The notes under the pieces were generated by a model, which saw only the letters and a program-made list of their open reading frames with translations, did not search any database and was not told the origin of the DNA. From NCBI GenBank assembly GCA_014529385.2, contig CM043944.1:82020384-82084383 (forward strand): DNA of 64,000 nucleotides. Reading direction: 5' to 3'. Positions 21,195 through 34,117 of the stretch are shown piece by piece. The position numbers were made by a program, and so were the translations under genes. The stretch is from Adiantum capillus-veneris. Its lineage: Eukaryota; Streptophyta; Polypodiopsida; Polypodiales; Pteridaceae. Each line of letters opens with the position of its first letter. Position 1 is the stretch's first letter.

Positions 21195-21687
21195 TAATTA
21201 ATTAACTGTTTCAATCATAAAATGAAGGGGAAATTAGTTAATACACTTAGATAATTACATCGTAATTATCAGAGCTAGGAAATCTTGTTAGGAAGCCAAG
21301 ATATCTAGGCCATGCACAAAAAATTAGTTTATCTAATTAATTAGGCTAAAACTATCTATTTTTGAGAATAAATTAAAGCGAGAAATTAGCTAAATAATTT
21401 AGATAATTATATAGTAATTAACATAGCTAGAAATCAATGTTAGGAAGCCGGGATAATTAGGCCATGCATAGAAAATTAGTTTATCTAATTAATTAGGCTA
21501 AAATTATCTATTTTTAAGCATAAAGTGAAAGGGGAAATTAGTTAAATCACTTAGCTAATTATATAGTAATTATCAGAGCTAGAAATCACTGTTAAGAAGC
21601 TAGGATAATTCGGTCATGCACAAAAAATTAGTATATCTAATTAAATAGGTTAAAATTATCTATTTCTAAGCATAAATTGAAGGGGAA
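21195..21687. repeat. 152-bp AT-rich tandem array, about 3.2 copies
   Basis: AAATTAGTTTATCTAATTAA recurs at about 21321, 21473 and 21625, with GGGGAAATTAGTTAA and GTTAGGAAGC phrases in the same order. The array abuts the LTR starting at 21688. Confidence 0.82.
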
Positions 21688-24458
21688 TGTGAGGTCCCCA
21701 CCCCGCCGTATCAACCAGCGGATTTGATGGTGAACCTCATGGCCACTAGATCTATTGCGGAAGCAAAAAAAATGGTTCAGGGTTCGACTAGCGGACGATC
21801 TCTCATCACAAGGTGAGTCGAGTTCGAGCCTACTAGCAAGGAGATCTAGCTCCACCTCGCAGGGGAAGCGTACTCAAACTACCTAGCGATCCTAAGACTC
21901 ACCTTCCAAGAGGAGAGAAACCCCGAGTGTCTTTTTCCCCATGTTTCAGAGGCACGTACACTTGAGACTTCACCGCTCTAGGGGAAATGAGTATTACTAG
22001 TATCAATCTAAACACTATGGGGACAGAGAGTTCCCGACCAATCGGGACCACCCATCTCATAGGCATTGGCAACCTGAGCCAAGCCCCCACTTTCCACCCC
22101 CACACTCACACTTCCTTGTTTGACCTAATTACTACCACAATGATTGTTCAACATAAACATTCCTTGATTAATTTTGAATCACATTGTTCGTTAAGACAGC
22201 CCTTCAATCAGTATTGCAAAGCGGCACCAAGACAATATTCTAGTAAAATTTCTACTCAAACTTATTCATTAAAATTCCAATGTTCTGGAGGTACAACATC
22301 CCCCCTACAGCGAGAGTTCACTCCTCCCGTTGTCGCCTAGTTGCCCATACAACTAGGTATGTCCACCGCATAGAAAACACGTCATGGACACTCCCACCGC
22401 ATAGAAAGCAAGACGTGGGTTCCCACCGCATAGAAAGCAAGTCGTGGGTTCAAGAGTCCTTAACAAGGAACTCTGCCCCCTGTGATCAGTAGGGGGGTCA
22501 GGACTGATTCAACATTGGAAATAAAATGAACATGTCGAGCTAAATTTTCCCTAGCAGACATTCTTTCCTAATTTCAACCAACATACCCATCAATCATTTC
22601 CTTCCTACTTTAGAACTTAATGTACAATGAATTCAATGCCGAAGTTTCCGTCGAATTTCTCCAACATGTTTGGGGATATTTTCATTCCTAACTAAATGTG
22701 TGCAATGTTAAATTAAACAACTTGAATGAAATTATGATCTACCTCTTCCATTTCTTCGTCGATGGCCTGTGAGATGGACGGTATTTGCTCTTCCATGGGA
22801 ACTTTTCGCTTCCCGTTCACCTTGCTCGTTCCTGCCTCGTGGTCATGGGCTCCACCAAAGCGAGTTCTCTTAACCGGGGCCATTTTACTCACTACTTTAA
22901 ATGATAAACTTGAAGAAAAGAGCTAAAGTCCGACAGCATCATAACAACCAAATGGCAGATTAGAATTATTAAAGAATCCTCCTTAGGCAAGAGATTAGAT
23001 TTTTCCTTCGAGACCTATTTTATGGGTAATTTCTTACTTTACCCTATGGGAAATGGATCCAAGGTTAATTACTTGGCTTAGATGATTAAGAAATTCAGAA
23101 TTTTACTAATTGATTCACGAAAGAGATGGAGTAAGCAAGCTCATTCATTTTCCTAGAGCAATATGAAGATGCAGAATTGCCGCAGGCATGTGTGACATAA
23201 AATTCTCTTCTTAATGGCCTAATGACGGATTAATTTTCAGCCTTAATCACATTTTAATGTGGGAGAAGATTGAGTCTAATTTAATTACAACACTATTGAG
23301 TGGTAAAAGAATGAATTTCATCAAATCTACACTATTATTGGCTGACAATTTATTAACTATGCTGCCTAGAGAGAGAATCTTTCCTAATCATGCATTAATC
23401 CTTGGTTAAGGATGATGAATGGCTGCATAATTTAGCTAATTGAATGATGATTATGTAATGGAGTATAGCTATGGAGATTTAGAGAGCAGCTATAGGGAAT
23501 TATAGCCAAGATTAAGCATAGTAGCTAAGGAATTTGGAGAATAAAGATGAGAATTAAGAAGAGTAGTAATTAAACCATGATTACCGTGAATAGAGACTGA
23601 GAATCCTCTGATTTTTCTGATCCAATGAATCCTAAAGATGAGAATTTCGGCACCACCTCCCTCCTTGCTTCTCCTTCAAAAACTGTGTGTGTACCGACAG
23701 CACCTCCCCAAGGTGTGTGTAGGTGTGTGTGTGTGTGTACTGGGTGTGTGTGTGTGAGCATATGTGTGTGTGTGTGTGTGTGTGTGTGAGAACACCTTTA
23801 AATAGGACTGCTCAGGCTGAAAATCGATCTGGGTTGCTATTTGTATTTGGGAGCCTCTCTAGTTAAGCATGGCAAGTCCAGTTGCCTACCCACCAAGTGT
23901 CCAGTTGGCTTGGTTAACTGACTCTCACACTTAGTAGCAAGCTTAGAAACTTCCCAAAGACTCCCACAAGGCAAGAGGGCGCCCCCTAGCTGCTAAAGCT
24001 GGTCTGGAGTGTCCTGGAACCTGTTCCCACACAGCCCCGGACCCCTGGTGCCTCCCCGGACAATTTTATGAAAATTTGGTTTTAGGCTAAAACGGGCCAT
24101 ACGAGTCGGATTTTGATGCCGTAAATTGCTATACTGAACTATAACTAAGGCGTACTGGACCGAGTACCTGCCATATTTAGCAGCCCCCCCGGGGCTTGAA
24201 AATGCATTTTTTTCAAATTCGGGCTACGGGTGCAGATTTTCGAGACGGTCAAAACTAGACGGGTCGGGTGACCAAAAACTTACTATATTTAGAAAATTTT
24301 CACAAAAATTATTTTAATTCACATTTAGAAGCTTTATAACATTCTAAAAATCATGGCACTGACAGAATTCGGAAAACTGCTAAAAATAGTAACTTTTTTC
24401 ATTATATTCATTTCAAGGTACAATGGTGCTCTTTTTGATCGGGGTCAGAGACCTTACA
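21688..24458 (-). repeat. 3' LTR of a deleted gypsy element (2.9-kb-LTR family)
   Basis: Starts TGTGAGGTC and ends GACCTTACA on the plus strand. Homologous along its length to the LTRs at 43658 and 51679. It faces minus, with a TATA-like CTATTTAAAGG near 23800, a (CA)n-rich leader and the conserved exon at 22743-22883. Confidence 0.82.
22743..22883 (-). CDS. LTR-embedded coding exon (47 codons), diverged copy
   Basis: ATG at 22881-22883, MAPVKRTRFGGAHD..., ending EEMEE at a GTAGAT splice donor in phase 0. It matches the exons in the LTRs at 44736-44876 and 52757-52897 with no indels. By eye about half the differences are synonymous. Confidence 0.55.
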
Positions 24459-24640
24459 ACCTCCCCAACGTGAAAAATTTGAGATGTCCTCATCTCAATA
24501 ATACATCTGGATAAACTCTATGCTAACCACTTAGGTACATATATCCTTTGTCTAAAGCAAAGACATGCTTTGACAATAGAACAGTCTTTAGCTTTATGTG
24601 TCTTATTATGCTGAACTTTGATGAGATCCTGGTGCTTGAA

Positions 24641-25610
24641 TTATTGCTCACTAGGATTAGCAGTTGCAGCATACAGAGCTGCTCTCTCATCAGCTTCATC
24701 ACCCACAGTTGGTTGTCTCACTGCGGCATTAGAGAAAGCTCTGCTTCCTTGCCCTATGTTTCCTCTTCCTCGGCCTCCTCTTCCATTTGGTTGACCTCGC
24801 CCGTTGACGTTCAGAGGTACATTATTAGCACCGGATGTTTGGGAAATACTTTCTGGACATTGGCTTTTGTAATGTCCATACTCCTGGCACTCAAAGCATC
24901 TTATATTGGGAAACTCGGTAGCTGCCGTAGTAGGTACTACAGGACGATGGTCGTATGCAGGGTTAACTGGTCTGTTACTCCAGTTTTCTGGCCTGGCCCT
25001 CTTTGACAAATAGTATTCACTATCTTGGGTAGTCCTCTAAATCTCTTTAGCTAACGGTTTAGCCCTTAGCAAGGCATCTTGCAGAGTTGCTGGCCTGAGA
25101 GCTTCTAGTCGGTTGTTCAGGGGGTCGATGAGTCCTTGGTAGAACCGTGCTACCTCTTGTTCCAATGTCATCTTAGGAGCATATCTCCGAAGAGTGACAA
25201 AATTTGAATAATATTCTTTGACAGATGAAGTCAGCTACCGAAGGGAAAAGAACTCGTTCATCTTCAAGGTTTTATAGGCGGGTGGTAAGTAACGCTCCAT
25301 CACAGCAGCCTTGATGTCTTCCCATGACTGGGAAGATCCCTTGATATCCAAGTCCTTGCAATGTTGTTTCCACCAGATCTTGGCATCACTAGACAAGCAA
25401 AACATTGCAAGCATGTTTGGTTCTCGGGTTGAGTTCTCGCAGCTTCGAAATAGTCATCCATAGCCTCCATCCATACTTCTGCATCTCTTTCCACATTTGC
25501 CCCTTCGTCTTTAAAGGTTGGAGGCTAAGCTTGCTTAAGGAGAAGCTTTTTCTCTTGAACAGTGGTATATAGCACAATAGACGGTACCTATCCAATGGTA
25601 TAAAACTCAT
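24641..25610 (-). pseudogene. Gag fragment of the deleted gypsy element
   Basis: Minus-strand pieces match the gag of the complete element at 48753-50846: [18 protein letters not shown] near 25490, and a zinc knuckle (CFECQEYGHYKSQC) near 24890, followed by a Gly/Arg-rich stretch. Frameshifts near 25200-25400 break it. Protease, polymerase and integrase are absent between here and the LTR. Confidence 0.82.
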
Positions 25611-26096
25611 TACTATAGCACTCTTCTCAAATGAACCTAGGCTTTTCCATACTCAAGAAGAAATTTAACTTTTTGGGCTTAACCAGCCTACTTAATATGT
25701 ATAGCTATCACAAAGGATTTTAACCATTCCACCATTAGTTTAAATCCCATTGAATACATCCAAAATTTTCCGATAAATAATGGTAAAAACTTTACTCAAG
25801 AGCTTTGATCCATACTTATAACTTTATGTGCATCAATAGGCTACCTGCCCGCAGCACTAGTCGCACCAACGACTTCTCAAAAAACATTATGTGGAACCCA
25901 CTTAATCCCGACAAGCTCAATGAGTAAAACTCCTTACATCACTCAAGAGACAATCCACTAGACAAATCCAATGTCATTATTATGGGAAACATCATGCTCA
26001 AGATTTGAGTATGAGTTATCCTACTATCCCTTATTTAAAAAAAAATTTCAAACAACATCATTTCCCAGTACGTAATCCTATAGCTCTGATACCAGG
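25611..26096 (-). other. Leader and tRNA-Met primer site of the deleted gypsy element
   Basis: On the minus strand TGGTATCAGAGC lies directly after the 5' LTR end (26097), the usual initiator tRNA-Met primer-binding site. The rest is AT-rich leader with no ORF, unlike the complete element, which has an extra ORF here. Confidence 0.72.
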
Positions 26097-26577
26097 TGTG
26101 AGGTCCCCACCCTGCCGTATCAACCAACGGATTTGATGGTGAACCTGGTGGAGTAGCGGACGATCTCTCATCACAAGGTGAGTCGAGTTCGAGCCTACTT
26201 GCAAGGAGATCTAGCTCCACCTCGCAGGGGAAGCGTATTTAAACTACCTAGCGATCCTAAGACTCACCTTCCAAGAGGAGAGAAACCCCGAGTGTCTTTT
26301 TCCCCATGTTTCAGAGGCACGTACACTTGAGACTTCGCCGCTCTAGGGGCAATGAGTGTTACTAGTATCAATCTAAACACTATGGGGATAGAGAGTTCTC
26401 GACCAATCGGGACCACCCATCTCATAGGCATTGGCAACCTGAGCCAAGCCCTCACTTTCCACCCCCACACTCACACTTCCTTGTGTGACCTAATTACTAC
26501 CACAATGATTGTTCAACATAAACATTCCTTGATTGATTTTGAATCACATTGTTCGTTAAGACAGCCCTTTAATCAGT
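26097..26577 (-). repeat. Truncated 5' LTR of the deleted gypsy element
   Basis: Matches the first about 480 bp (plus-strand view) of the LTR at 21688, with a small internal deletion near 26150, and stops matching after AATCAGT at 26577. Confidence 0.83.
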
Positions 26578-26699
26578 TTCCTTTAAACTCTTTACGTAAC
26601 TTTGGCAATGGATGATCACGTAGGCTATCGTTTTTTTTTGGCATGATCTACACATACAATAAAAAACTAAACAACCCTTTTACTCTCTCTACTTTGGAT

Positions 26700-27010
26700 C
26701 CTTGCATAGGTTGAGCCATCATCTAACACCTTTGTTTCCATGTGCACATACGTAATGTAGGGTTGCCCAATATGAATGGTTATGATGAATGCTCGTGTAT
26801 AAAAAAGTTTTGTGCATCACAAACATTTCCAATAGTTACCTTAACGTTTGCACATGCATTGTAAAGATCGCATCGAAGCATGTCGGTAGCTCAAACCCAC
26901 CAACCGTGGTCCACATTAGTAGTCGATTTCCCTTTTTGATACAAGCTCTTTGCCATAAGATTGATTTCTGACCCACAGTCCACAAGTGCTAAGACTAGCT
27001 TGCTAAGATC
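26700..27010 (-). pseudogene. Aspartic protease fragment of another LTR retroelement
   Basis: Minus-strand translation gives LVLALVDCGSEINLMAKSL, the active-site region of a retropepsin (DSG-type, here DCG). Further on, PFILGNPTLRM resembles the second conserved ILG motif, with a stop and drift between them. A short relic. Confidence 0.55.
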
Positions 27011-27636
27011 ACGAAATGTCATGAGAGGTCACTGAGAGCAAGATCACGAGAGGTCATTAAGAGCAAGTTGGCGAGATGGTGAAGGCAAGGGCAATTGGTT
27101 TTTGATATTTATCTCTCCCTTCTGAGTCCAAGTGACCACACCAAATGGTAGCTTGAGAAAGGCACGTGGGATTTACTCACAAGGACAACCAATGTAAAAC
27201 TCAATAACCTCACATTCTCATGCAATACAGACAATCAACCATCTCATCAAATTAGAGATGTGGCTCATTATTAGGTGCATGATCCAAAGTTTAGTCTCTT
27301 TTATGCCTTGAGTCTTCAAATGATGCTACTCCTGCCGTGCTTGTGCTCCCAACCCTTTTTCCACGTCCTTTTCTACCTCTTGTGTGATCCTATCCCTCTT
27401 TTTGTGTCCACAAAGAACTACACATAATGTAGAGGTAGGTTGTTCTTCTTCTGTGCGGTGCTAATTTGTGAGGTCATTACCAAGTGCAGAAGGAAGGGAG
27501 AACTATGTTTGGATCCCTTCTTTGCTTGGTACAAACCATCATGCTTACAGTTGCCGTGTTTGTCATTTGGAGCTCCTTTTTTTGATAGAGGTATTTTCTT
27601 ATAGAGTATGGTGTGGTTGTTATGCTATTTGTAGAG
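27011..27636. other. No gene recognised
   Basis: Includes a short repeat AAGATCACGA(A/G)ATGTCATGAGAGGTCA (27010-27065). No coding or element signature seen. Confidence 0.4.
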
Positions 27637-28061
27637 ATGGCTCATGAAAAGGCCAATCCTAGGAGGGCAACATGTGAGTCCTTGCATGCTCTAGCAAGAA
27701 GGTGCCAATACGAGGGGCACATATACAAAGTATCGAACAACACAGGCAATCGGCCATCATGCAGCTTTCATTTCAACAAGTAGTGAGGGAGATATATGAG
27801 CATTGGAGAGTGGGAATGCAATGGTCTAGCACTGATGTTATTTTCCTATATATAGGAGATTGTAAAGACTACCTCATTGAGTTCTTTAGTGATGGCTACA
27901 TCCTGGCTTCCCATGCCCGTCGTGTTACAATTATGTCTCAACATTTCAACACTCTTTGAAGGCTACTATTTTGTTATGATGGGCTGCTTCAGCCATTGCC
28001 TATCCAGAATAGTGAAACCATGGGTGTTATTACCCTCTCCCCTCTCCAACCTCGTGCATGA
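27637..28061 (+). pseudogene. Second divergent H3-like gene copy, decayed
   Basis: An ATG at 27637 begins a region that aligns in nucleotides with an H3 start (ATGGCTC...CTAGGAGG); after a frameshift the frame from 27702 reads through the H3 fold: LSFQQVVREI (alpha-1), MQWSST (loop 1), CKDYLIEFFSDGYI (alpha-2) and ASHARRVTIM. It then meets TGA at 27957-27959 where the first copy has Arg (TLRRL), and continues in frame (RLLFCYDGLLQPLPI) along the same C-terminal extension as the copy at 653-1363. Both copies share MxWxST where canonical H3 has LRFQSS, so they form one subfamily. The tail is short and no protease domain follows. Confidence 0.72.
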
Positions 28062-29390
28062 TAGGTAGAGCCTTCATAGGTTGCTCACAATAGGGACACC
28101 CAATTACATGTCAGGAGGCAAAATGTTATGTACCCAATATTTTTCAATAAAAGTATTTCATTTACTTTGCAAATATTTGAGGTTTGCATGTTATTAAGTC
28201 AAAGAGCATTCTAATGGAACGATCAAATAAAAAATGAGACTTTAGACCTATTAATTATGACCCTTATTCATTTGAAAACAATAAGGTTGATGGGAGACTT
28301 AAGCCTCAAGATTGTATCTAAAGATAAGAGTTGACTATATTTTTGGAAAGAGAGAGTAATTTTAGGAAAGGGAGAGAAATTTTAGGAAAGGAGGAGTAAT
28401 TTTAGACGAGAAGGAGTAAGAAGAGTACTTTTAGGAAAGAAAGACAGAAGGATTTTAGTTTAGAGCTCTTTCCTTGGAAGCCAAGTTTCATCTAAGAGGT
28501 TCGAAATCGCGCATCAGAATCCGTGTCTACCAAAAAAAAAATAAAGAATTTTTTTATAAAAAATATATATATTTTAACAGCCACGAACGTTGGAGAGGGG
28601 AAATAGGGAACACACCCAGCACACAAAATACTCGCCTCTCTATAGCCCAAGGATTCCACAGCACCCCTAACCTCTCAAAAAACACCTTCAAATTGGCTTA
28701 TTTGCACTAACAACTCCGCTTTAGCATACAAAACAACTACCTCACACCTTGTAAAAACCACCCACAACACAAAAACACCCAAACTCCTCAACCCACCCTT
28801 CCGAATCACCAAACACTCCTAATTTGCCCTCTTGGTAGCACCCTTCGAGCTGCAGGCAAACCCTCTGCAAGCAATGGCCAATACACGAAGAGCAAGAGAA
28901 GAGGAGGGGAATGGGGAGAAGCAACACACGAGACGGGGGCTAAACGAGTGGTATTATTGCATAGAGAGTAGTACAACCAATGTATGCAGCTTCAATGGCA
29001 AGCTTGGCAACACACAAGCTCAAAGCTTTCACTTACTCACCCAGGAAAAAAAGCCAACTGGTCAAAAGACCCTAAAAAATGAACAAAAACCTTCTTTTAT
29101 AGGGGTGTGCCTAGCTAGGAGTCCCAAAAAAGAAAAAATGGGTGAGTCTTCCATGTCGTGCACTTCATTTGGATCTTCTTTTAGAATTGGATTGCATTGC
29201 CAACACATGGCATAGTTCACTTTTGGAAATATTTGCTTGGTGTGCACTTTGGGCTTTGGTCCTCTCCCTTTTTGGCCGACCGGACTTCCCCTTTCTTGGC
29301 CCTTGAATTCCATTAGCCTTACACTCCAACTGCCCTTACTGGCTTTGCAGCGGGACCCCTCCCCCTCGTTGAGGCAATAGCGATGTCTCT
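28062..29390. other. No gene recognised
   Basis: AT-rich, with an imperfect repeat of AGTAATTTTAGGAAAG at 28340-28440. Short open frames lack motifs. Confidence 0.4.
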
Positions 29391-30660
29391 ATTGGGGGGG
29401 GGGGGGGGTTCCCCTCAAAAAACTTTGCCGCTTACGGGCGCGGGCATAGCCTCTTGGCTGCCTGCCACATCATCAATGAACTCAACAATCGCACCGCCAT
29501 GCGGCCGCCCACGGGCGCGCCACCACGCCTACTCCGCCCAAAATCGCCGCCGGACCGGCCATGCAGCGCCATAGCAGCGCCGACCCACGGACGTCATAGC
29601 TAGGGGGAGGGGAGCTCCCCTCACTCCTCTTCTGTGCTAATGAGAGAGCCACGCCCCTGCCTATATACCCCAGCTCGGGCGCTCCCGACTTTGCATATGG
29701 GTTCAAGGCCCCGACACATGGCGGCTCCGCAGGGCTTCAGCCTGAAGGCTTTGAAAAAAAAGCATTGTACCACCCCTTTTTTTGAAAATAACCTCTTGTT
29801 CCTCCCCACTAGTACTGCTTGCCAACTGGCCCTTGATGGCCCATTTGCAGAGCTGTCAAACCCAGCAAAAAACTCATTGGATCGACTCCACCTTCCTCCA
29901 ACTTTTCCTCACTTCATGACTCTCCTAGCCCTCCAATCGAAGCCGCCAAAACCCGACCAAATCATCTGCAATCAGCTTCAGGCAAAGACACCCAATTTTC
30001 CGACTTTCATAACTTTCCACTCTGGACTCCGTTTGGCATGCAGTCACTTCCTGCTAGCTCCGCATAATGTATACTCTGCTCTAGAACTTCGTCGAGGTTC
30101 ATAAGATGCTAGATGGCACATTCTCCAATGCGGCCAAATGGGCTCAGACCCGGCCCCCGGAAAAACTTCAAATGACCATATCCAGAGCTTTGATCCGCAA
30201 TCTCAAAAGACGGGTAGGCTCCATGAATTGAGCTCTACACATCTATACCTTGACTTCCCCTTGGACCATTTGTCTCCCGCTGCTCTGTTCAGCAAGAATC
30301 TGCAAACCACCAAAGCTTCAACCTTCAATAAATTGGGCTCCGTAGCTCGGTTTGATGAGCCGTCTCGACCTGCTCCTTTAGCACTTGAAGCTCTTCATTT
30401 CTGGACCTAAAGACTGCACTTTGCATCTCTTCACCTGCTACCCCAATTAGCCCATTATAGCCTTCCCTGGCCTATAAGCCGCATCATGCATACACTTCCG
30501 CTGCTACCTGCCATTCCCAGATCTTCCTAGCTGCTTCAGTCCTTTGCCATGCTTTTGCTTGCCTGAGCACATTTGTCCATGCCACCTTCTAGAGTCGATA
30601 CACTGTGGCTGCACCAATGTATGTGAGCTTATCTCTCCTTGCTTACCTCTATTCTTAGCT
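29391..30660 (+). other. GC-rich sequence, probable U3 part of a plus-strand LTR
   Basis: Contains a 15-G run (29394-29408), a perfect 16-bp palindrome GAGGGGAGCTCCCCTC near 29606 and a TATA-like CTATATACC near 29661. Lies upstream of the LTR promoter at 30674; the left LTR border could not be placed. Confidence 0.35.
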
Positions 30661-32307
30661 AGCTTTGAGAGCCTATATAAGACCTCTCTCCCTTCACTTT
30701 GGGGACACACACTCTCAGAAGCGGAAGCTCTCTTTCCTTTACGTCGGAGTTACCTTCTCTCCCTCAACCTCTCTCCCTCAAGCTCTTACCCTCAAGCCAT
30801 CTCCATCTCCAACTTCTTTCTCTACCATCATGTGATGTCCCTCAAATTCTTGAGTTCTCTTTATCACTTTCTCCTTTCTCTTTTGCGATATGATGGCCCC
30901 GAAACGAGTGACTCGAAGCTCGAAGGACGCTCATGTCGCTCCACCTCCAAGAAAGATGTGGAAGAAGGTATCAACCACTCTAAATGTTTCTCAAGCGGAG
31001 GTATTGGTTGCGAAAGAAGTCGAAGCCATCCAACCTCAACCACGAGAGGTAGTCGAATGTGTTGCTAATCCGGTAAGATGAATTTATAATTCTGCATCGT
31101 TATACATGATGACCGATAAGTCAAACCTAAGAATTCCCTTAAACTGTTCAAAAAACGTGATTATATCACAAGAAACAAGCATACAATTTCATAGAGTAGA
31201 GAAGGAATTGTTTGATTTATGATTATTGTTTGAAAATCTGTCTCTGTTTGATATTAGAAGTTAGATAATCTTGTTTGAGAAATCACATAAAGAAAACAAT
31301 TTGCTGAAAGAATATCTTGGTTCCAGATGGAACTCACAGTTAGCGAGGTGATTCCGCGATTAGTGGAGATTAAACTGAGATTATTAGCTCTCTTTTTATC
31401 TCTTACGATTAGCAAGATACCTTGTGGTTAGCAAGATGCCTTGCGGTTAGCAAGATGTTCCCTTGCGGTTAACGAATGGGAAAGTATGCGCATTTTGCGG
31501 TTAGGGAATAAGTAAATCCTTTGCAAAGGCTTTATTGGTTAGACATACAAAGTCCACGGGTAGTGACAAACTCTTAAGAATACTTGAAATATTCATTTTT
31601 TGTTGAATTATAGGATTGTCTTCATTAGGCCATGTTTCAGAAAGAAATATTTTGGTGATGTTTGAAGGGCTGGATGAAAGAACCTGTGCATGGAATTAAG
31701 AAAATAATATTGTTTGTGTATGTGAAACAACGTGGTAGTAATTAGTAAACAAGTTAAAAAATGTGAGTGTGGGGTGGAAACTGGGGGACTGGCTCAGGTT
31801 GCCAGTAAAGGATGGGTCGTCTCGATTAGTCGAGAAACTCTCCACTCCCTCTTATTAAGAGAAGCAAAATTAGAGACTCATCGTGCAAATAATCGAGATG
31901 TCTCAAATCTACGTGCCCCTGAAGGCTATGGATCAGATTAGTCGGATACTTTTCACAAGATTACAAGTTAGTTTAGAGTAAGTCTCATATCATATTTATG
32001 ATTTATGGATGGCGGTCGTGCCTCTTAAACGTGAGGAAAAAGGTGTTGTTTATGGATTCTAAATATGTCAATGGGATTACATCTCCATGTTAAGAAACAG
32101 ATTCATTAGAATCCTAAATTTATCGACCTGGCTTGTGGCATATGACCCTTATAACCACGTAAACGATGGATATAGGACTTCCTCTCTTTTGTTTCTCCTA
32201 TATCTACTTTGTGGAAACGGAGTAGGGTGTCATCAACGAAAAATCATAATAAATAAAGGCCATCTATCAAGTCACCGCAATCTTCTCAAGGTTGGGGACC
32301 TCACAAT
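30661..32307 (+). repeat. Plus-strand LTR (3' portion) related to the 2.9-kb-LTR family
   Basis: TATATAA at 30674-30680, a pyrimidine-rich leader, the exon at 30890-31072, then GTGAGTGTGGGGTGGAAA and TGGCTCAGGTTGCCA (31757-31805), the complement of a block in the 43658/51679 LTRs. The LTR ends GGGACCTCACA at 32307, directly followed by a primer site. The right border is well supported; the left is unknown. Confidence 0.6.
30890..31072 (+). CDS. LTR-embedded coding exon MMAPKRVTRSS...
   Basis: 61 codons from 30890 (60 from the second ATG, 30893) to a GTAAGA donor at 31073 in phase 0. Start (MAPKRVTRSS) and phase parallel the MAPVKRTRFGG exon of the other LTR family, in the matching place between promoter and primer site. 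Lys/Arg-rich at the start, acidic at the end. Downstream exon not identified. Confidence 0.45.
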
Positions 32308-32324
32308 TGGTATGAGAGCCTATA
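32308..32324 (+). other. Primer-binding site (tRNA-Met type)
   Basis: ATTGGTATGAGAGCC follows the LTR end; one base differs from the usual TTGGTATCAGAGC. Confidence 0.65.
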
Positions 32325-34060
32325 AAAAATCCCACCAAAATACTAGTTTTTCTTCACAAAAAAGTCTTCAGTGGCCCCCCTTTTGTTGAATTTGCATATG
32401 GCTCCAAAGGTGAGATCCTCCTTGCATGAAAGCATGACCTAATTGATTCTTAAGGGTCTGAAAATATGCATGGTTGTGGATTATGCAAAATATAATACAT
32501 GGATAAGATGGAAAAACAGAGGCTAGTATATATACAATTTGTGGAATTTAGAATAGTGTCACCTATATATAAATATAAAATGGAAAAAAGAGATATATGA
32601 AAATATAAGGAATCAAATGAGGGGACCCTCATTTGTTTTTATTGAAGTATATTTATTTACAAAAGATAAGAAAAAATATCCCTAGGAAACAGGAATTTAG
32701 TGAAAGGCAATGACTGATGCTGAAAGGTATTTTTGAGGTTTTTCCTTGGAGTGGATTCTCACCCAAAAATAAGAGAAGTTTGCATGAAATTATTTTTTAT
32801 AGAATACATACGTAAGAAAGATTATGGTAATGGTGAGTAAATGTACATAGCATACATAGGAAAATAACGCACACCTAGGTAGAAATATTTAAATAAATAC
32901 CAAAATAATTATGAAAATTCTCTATATTTAGGCCATATGTACAATGAAATATTACACAAAAATGGGCCATAATCTATTTTATTTTTTTGATTTTATTTAT
33001 TTTTTGGCTCAACTAGACCAATGACTAGCTAGCTGAGGGTTTTAAGAAGATATTGGAAAATCCCCCTAACTCACGCACGCCTATGTACAATGAAAGGTAA
33101 GAATAGCCACAATGTTTAGGTGATTTTGGTAGGGTGAGGTAACTCACTATGGAAATTATGGAGAGCCCAAAAACGGCTATCAGTACGTGGAGGTTGAACA
33201 TAGTGTTCACTTATCCATAGCAAAAGGCACCTGCGCAAATTTCCCGCCTGCCAAGGCCTGGGAGTACTAACTGAAAACTAGTGGGGTGCAAGTAGTATTG
33301 CACATGTAACCATGGGTGTTTCCTTTGCAATCCTAACCCCTCGGTTAAAATCCACATTGTCAAACCACATGGTTAGACTTTTGTAGGGAAACTTCTTAAC
33401 TAGAAGCCAACAGTATCTGAACTCAACTTTGGAAGTTGAAATTATCCACTACCCCTTGGCAACTTATGGACTTTTTTTCTTGAAAGTACAAGTGTGATGG
33501 GTCCAAGAATTGACCATCAACACTATAGTAAGTGATTGAGTAATCACAAGATGGGTCTTACCCCAGAACAGTATTCGTATAGACACTCTTAGTGCTATAG
33601 AAGATTCACTCAAGTTAGAATTGTATTCATCACCAGACCTGCTCTAGACCCAAAAATCCATAATGGTGTGTTTTTGTGAACAGCCGTGCTGTCCAAAATG
33701 CTTGCTCCATCTGTACACCTTAGTAGAAAGAAGCCTTTACGAGTTTAAGTCTTTCAAAAAGTCAACTTGATCTTCACACTGAAGGTATAGAGTGCAAAAA
33801 TAATACCCAAAAAATCAGTAATGACAAAACTCTTGCTTGTCCATTAAAATTGATGGGTACTCAACTGAATAGACTTGGTCGATCTTGAAAGCAATCACCG
33901 ATGGATTATAAAAAGATGGCTCTTGTCATTCCAAAAGAGGTGGCAATAGATGGCTCTTAGCCCTTCCTATTGGCACTTAGCTCTTCCTGTTAGCTCTTAG
34001 ACTTGCCTATTATATGTCAATAAAATCATGCCTAGTTTCACCTTTCTCGCATAAAAGTTG

Positions 34061-34117
<57 letters not shown>

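Noticed and set aside
23570-23790. His/Thr-rich ORFs in LTRs (also 45687-45974 and 53708-53995)
   Set aside because: They arise from (GT)n repeats in the LTR leader; not conserved as protein between families.
29394-29408. 15-G run as a G-quadruplex regulator
   Set aside because: A single homopolymer in unannotated LTR-like sequence; length may also be a sequencing artefact.
30504-31068. ORF of 174 codons on the plus strand
   Set aside because: Starts in the U3 region before the TATA box and overlaps the MAPKR exon in another frame; the exon has a better start and donor.
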